A stretch of 64,000 nucleotides of DNA, from NCBI GenBank assembly GCA_002409965.1, contig DHON01000105.1, forward strand, positions 26,657 through 90,656, given 5' to 3'. Positions 62,011 to 64,000 of the stretch are shown piece by piece. The position numbers were made by a program, and so were the translations under genes. The first letter of the stretch is position 1; each line of letters opens with the position of its first letter. The notes under the pieces were generated by a model. That model saw only the letters and a program-made list of their open reading frames with translations. It had not been told where the DNA came from and did not search any database. The stretch comes from Firmicutes bacterium UBA5389 (GTDB lineage Bacteria > Bacillota > DTU025).

Positions 62011-63981
62011 ATGCTGCTCATGCTTCTTCCCATTATCCCTCTCTTAGGGATCTTTGCCTTGCGTGGCACAAGGGGTAAGAGCATCAACATTCCTTTTGTA
62101 GTTAGCTCTCTTACGCTTTTTATGGGGCAGCAGGTGCTAAGACACGCACTAGGGGGCAACCCGTTGACCTATAGACTGCCTGTTTCCGGCCCATACGTGC
62201 CGACTTTTCAGGCCGATGCCTTATCTGCCGTATTTGTGCTGCTGACTGCGTTTCTTTGGTGGATAGTATCCATATATTCTCCTGAGTATATGAAACACGA
62301 AGGTGGGACCCGGAGGTTTGAGATCTCTACTCTTCTGACGCTGTCTGCAATTCTAGGAGTGTTTCTGGCAGGGGACTTTTTCACTTTACTTCTTTTCTTT
62401 GAGTTGATGACCGTAGCTTCGTTTTTTTGGGTTGTCCACAGGTGGAATAACGAAGCAATCCGGGCCGGGTATTTCTATCTATTCTTCAGCATTGCCGGAG
62501 GGCTTCTCCTAGCCCTGGGGATTGTGCTTGTTGGAACAGCCACCCCTGGCTTGCTCGCTGTCGGCGCGGGCCCCGTAACTCCGACCAACCCTCAAGCTTT
62601 CTCATGGGGCGTAGCTGCAATCGCAGCTGGATTCGGGATCAAGGCAGGTATGGCGCCTTTGCATCTTTGGCTGCCCCATGCCCACTCAGTAGCGCCAACC
62701 CCTGCCAGTGCCCTTTTGTCGGGTCTCTTGATCAAAGTGGGCGCCTATGGCCTAATTCGCACCGGTGAGCTAGTCGGTTGGGGCTTGGAGCTTGGACACG
62801 CGGCGACATGGCTCGGACCCGCCCTGACTCTCCTGGGCACCTGCACAATGCTGGTAGGGGTGATTGCCGCCCTATTGCAGAGTGATGCCAAGCGGCTCTT
62901 GGCTTATCACAGTGTAAGTCAGATGGGCTATATCATCCTGGGGCTGGGTGTCGGCCTTTTCCTTGGGAAAACCGGCGGACTGGGTCTTTTGGGGAGCATC
63001 TATCATGTTGTCAACCATGCCTTATTCAAGGCGGCCCTGTTCTTGGGTGTTGGTGTTATCTATGTTCGCACCGGCGAGACCAATCTGTACAATCTGGGCG
63101 GGCTGTGGCGCAGCTTCCCGGTTACTGCCGTACTGATGTTTCTGGCGGTTTTGGGTATTACGGGCGCACCCGGGCTTAACGGCTATGCCAGCAAGACTCT
63201 GCTCCACCATGCAGTCAGTGAAGCGGCTCGAACGGGCTTGCCTTTGATGGTTTGGGCAGAGCGGTTATTCCTATTGGTGGGAGTGGGCACAGCCGCCTCC
63301 TTTGCGAAGCTCTTCTATCTTACCTTTCTGGGGAAACCCACAAAGCTTGCGATATCAGGCGGCACATCTCAGAGATTCCACGTATCTATGGCGGCGCTTG
63401 CCCTGATAATGGTGGGGGTCGGGTTCCGGCCGAAGCTCTTCCTTGAAGCTTTAGCGGTGCCGACAGCTCGGGCATTGGGCATGGAGACTGCTGCTGCCAC
63501 CATAGCCGGCCTTTCTTTCTGGAATACTGGTGATGTCGTGGGTATGTTGATTACTTTGGGTTTAGGCATGGTGGTGTGCTGGATCGGACTGACTACTGGA
63601 GCATTTCATTGGACGCCTCCTCGTTGGCTGACTCTGGAGGGCTTAGGGAAGATCGTCTGCTATGGCCTGGGTGCTGTCTCCCGGACGGGAGAAGGGTACT
63701 ATCGCTCGGCAATGGAACTAGTATCCGACATTGGCAGTACCATCATAAGCCGCCTGCTATCGGCCTGCCACAGGCTGGACCACTCCCGGGACGGCACGAT
63801 CGGTAACATCACTTTAGCAGGTATCAGCGCTGATGCAGCAATTTTGCTGGTGGTCTTGGCGGTTCTTATCGTGTTCTACGCTTACATGGAGTTTGGCTTG
63901 CCCCGCCTGCGGTTGCCCGCATCCTTGCCCACTTGGCTGAGGATACCTTTCGAGTCTGTCCCATGCCTCATCGCGCACTAA
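62011..63981 (+). CDS. Proton-conducting antiporter subunit (NuoL/MrpA-like), copy 3
   Basis: ATG 62011 follows GAGGAGG at 10 bases; the frame opens 18 bases earlier. The 656-residue protein has the complete key set: FFELMTVASFFWV (helix 5 glutamate), GFGIKAGMAPLHLWLPHAHS and SGLLIKVGAYGLIR (lysines), and HVVNHALFKAALFLG. After the NuoL-like core there is a C-terminal extension of about 120 residues ending in a membrane helix (DAAILLVVLAVLIVFYAYM), as in NuoL or the N-terminal part of MrpA. It probably takes the place of MrpA. The gene stops 19 bases before the window edge, so whether more subunits or hydrogenase genes follow is unknown. Confidence 0.88.
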   Translation: MLLMLLPIIPLLGIFALRGTRGKSINIPFVVSSLTLFMGQQVLRHALGGNPLTYRLPVSGPYVPTFQADALSAVFVLLTAFLWWIVSIYSPEYMKHEGGTRRFEISTLLTLSAILGVFLAGDFFTLLLFFELMTVASFFWVVHRWNNEAIRAGYFYLFFSIAGGLLLALGIVLVGTATPGLLAVGAGPVTPTNPQAFSWGVAAIAAGFGIKAGMAPLHLWLPHAHSVAPTPASALLSGLLIKVGAYGLIRTGELVGWGLELGHAATWLGPALTLLGTCTMLVGVIAALLQSDAKRLLAYHSVSQMGYIILGLGVGLFLGKTGGLGLLGSIYHVVNHALFKAALFLGVGVIYVRTGETNLYNLGGLWRSFPVTAVLMFLAVLGITGAPGLNGYASKTLLHHAVSEAARTGLPLMVWAERLFLLVGVGTAASFAKLFYLTFLGKPTKLAISGGTSQRFHVSMAALALIMVGVGFRPKLFLEALAVPTARALGMETAAATIAGLSFWNTGDVVGMLITLGLGMVVCWIGLTTGAFHWTPPRWLTLEGLGKIVCYGLGAVSRTGEGYYRSAMELVSDIGSTIISRLLSACHRLDHSRDGTIGNITLAGISADAAILLVVLAVLIVFYAYMEFGLPRLRLPASLPTWLRIPFESVPCLIAH

Positions 63982-64000
63982 GTAGCTCTCAACAAGTCTT

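Overview
The window looks like a chromosomal segment of a Bacillota (Clostridia-like) bacterium. The evidence is a c-di-AMP (ydaO-type) riboswitch, strong AGGAGG ribosome binding sites with many GTG and TTG starts, a CpsB/CpsD-type phosphatase and tyrosine kinase pair, and an Mrp-type antiporter operon. The genus cannot be named. A Wza-type export domain, poly-SLBB repeats and an LpxD-like acyltransferase are unusual for a classical monoderm and leave the envelope type open. Almost everything from 1 to 53.1 kb lies on the minus strand; 53.6-64.0 kb is on the plus strand except one tRNA.

Region 1 (1-17.5 kb) is a defence island mixed with decayed genes. It holds, from the left edge, an AAA ATPase with a CxxC motif (RloC/PrrC-like, cut by the edge), a secreted VasI-like protein interrupted by an in-frame TGA, a membrane protein with an OB-like tail, an N-terminally truncated DegT aminotransferase, a HEPN-motif protein, a frameshifted PD-(D/E)xK nuclease, and a complete three-gene ABC-3C operon (nuclease-domain effector, middle component, DUF3732 ATPase). 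A two-gene operon follows, joining a 1334-residue Avs-like nuclease-STAND NTPase to a HEPN-motif protein, and then a uracil-DNA-glycosylase-like Fe-S protein. Scraps of DegT aminotransferase genes at 1.46 and 4.35 kb suggest the island sits in, or recombined with, polysaccharide DNA.

Region 2 (17.6-53.2 kb) is an exopolysaccharide/capsule locus read leftwards from a promoter at about 53.2 kb. Order: BY-kinase CpsD, a giant 19-repeat SLBB export protein, Wzz, a membrane NDP-sugar dehydratase, an asparagine-synthase-like amidotransferase, WbpB, a WbpD-WbpE fusion and WbpA (together the UDP-2,3-diacetamido-glucuronate pathway), a Wzy-like polymerase, glycosyltransferases, two PIG-L deacetylases, an LpxD-like acyltransferase, a WbpG/LfnA-type amidotransferase, FnlA-FnlB-WecB (UDP-L-FucNAc), WbuB-like transferase, an initiating sugar transferase and a sugar formyltransferase. 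No Wzx flippase was found. The distal half carries a collapsed group II intron, a decayed IS1182-type transposase and fragments of a WecA-like and an epimerase gene, so this is a patchwork under turnover.

Region 3 (53.6-64 kb) begins with the CpsB-type PHP phosphatase gene, then a minus-strand tRNA-Val(CAC) with its terminator. A promoter and c-di-AMP riboswitch with an intrinsic terminator lead into SulP and a ten-gene Mrp/Mbh-type cation/proton antiporter operon (E, F, G, split A/B parts, C and three NuoL/M/N-like subunits). The arrangement couples anion uptake and Na+/H+ exchange to c-di-AMP. The operon may continue past the right edge.
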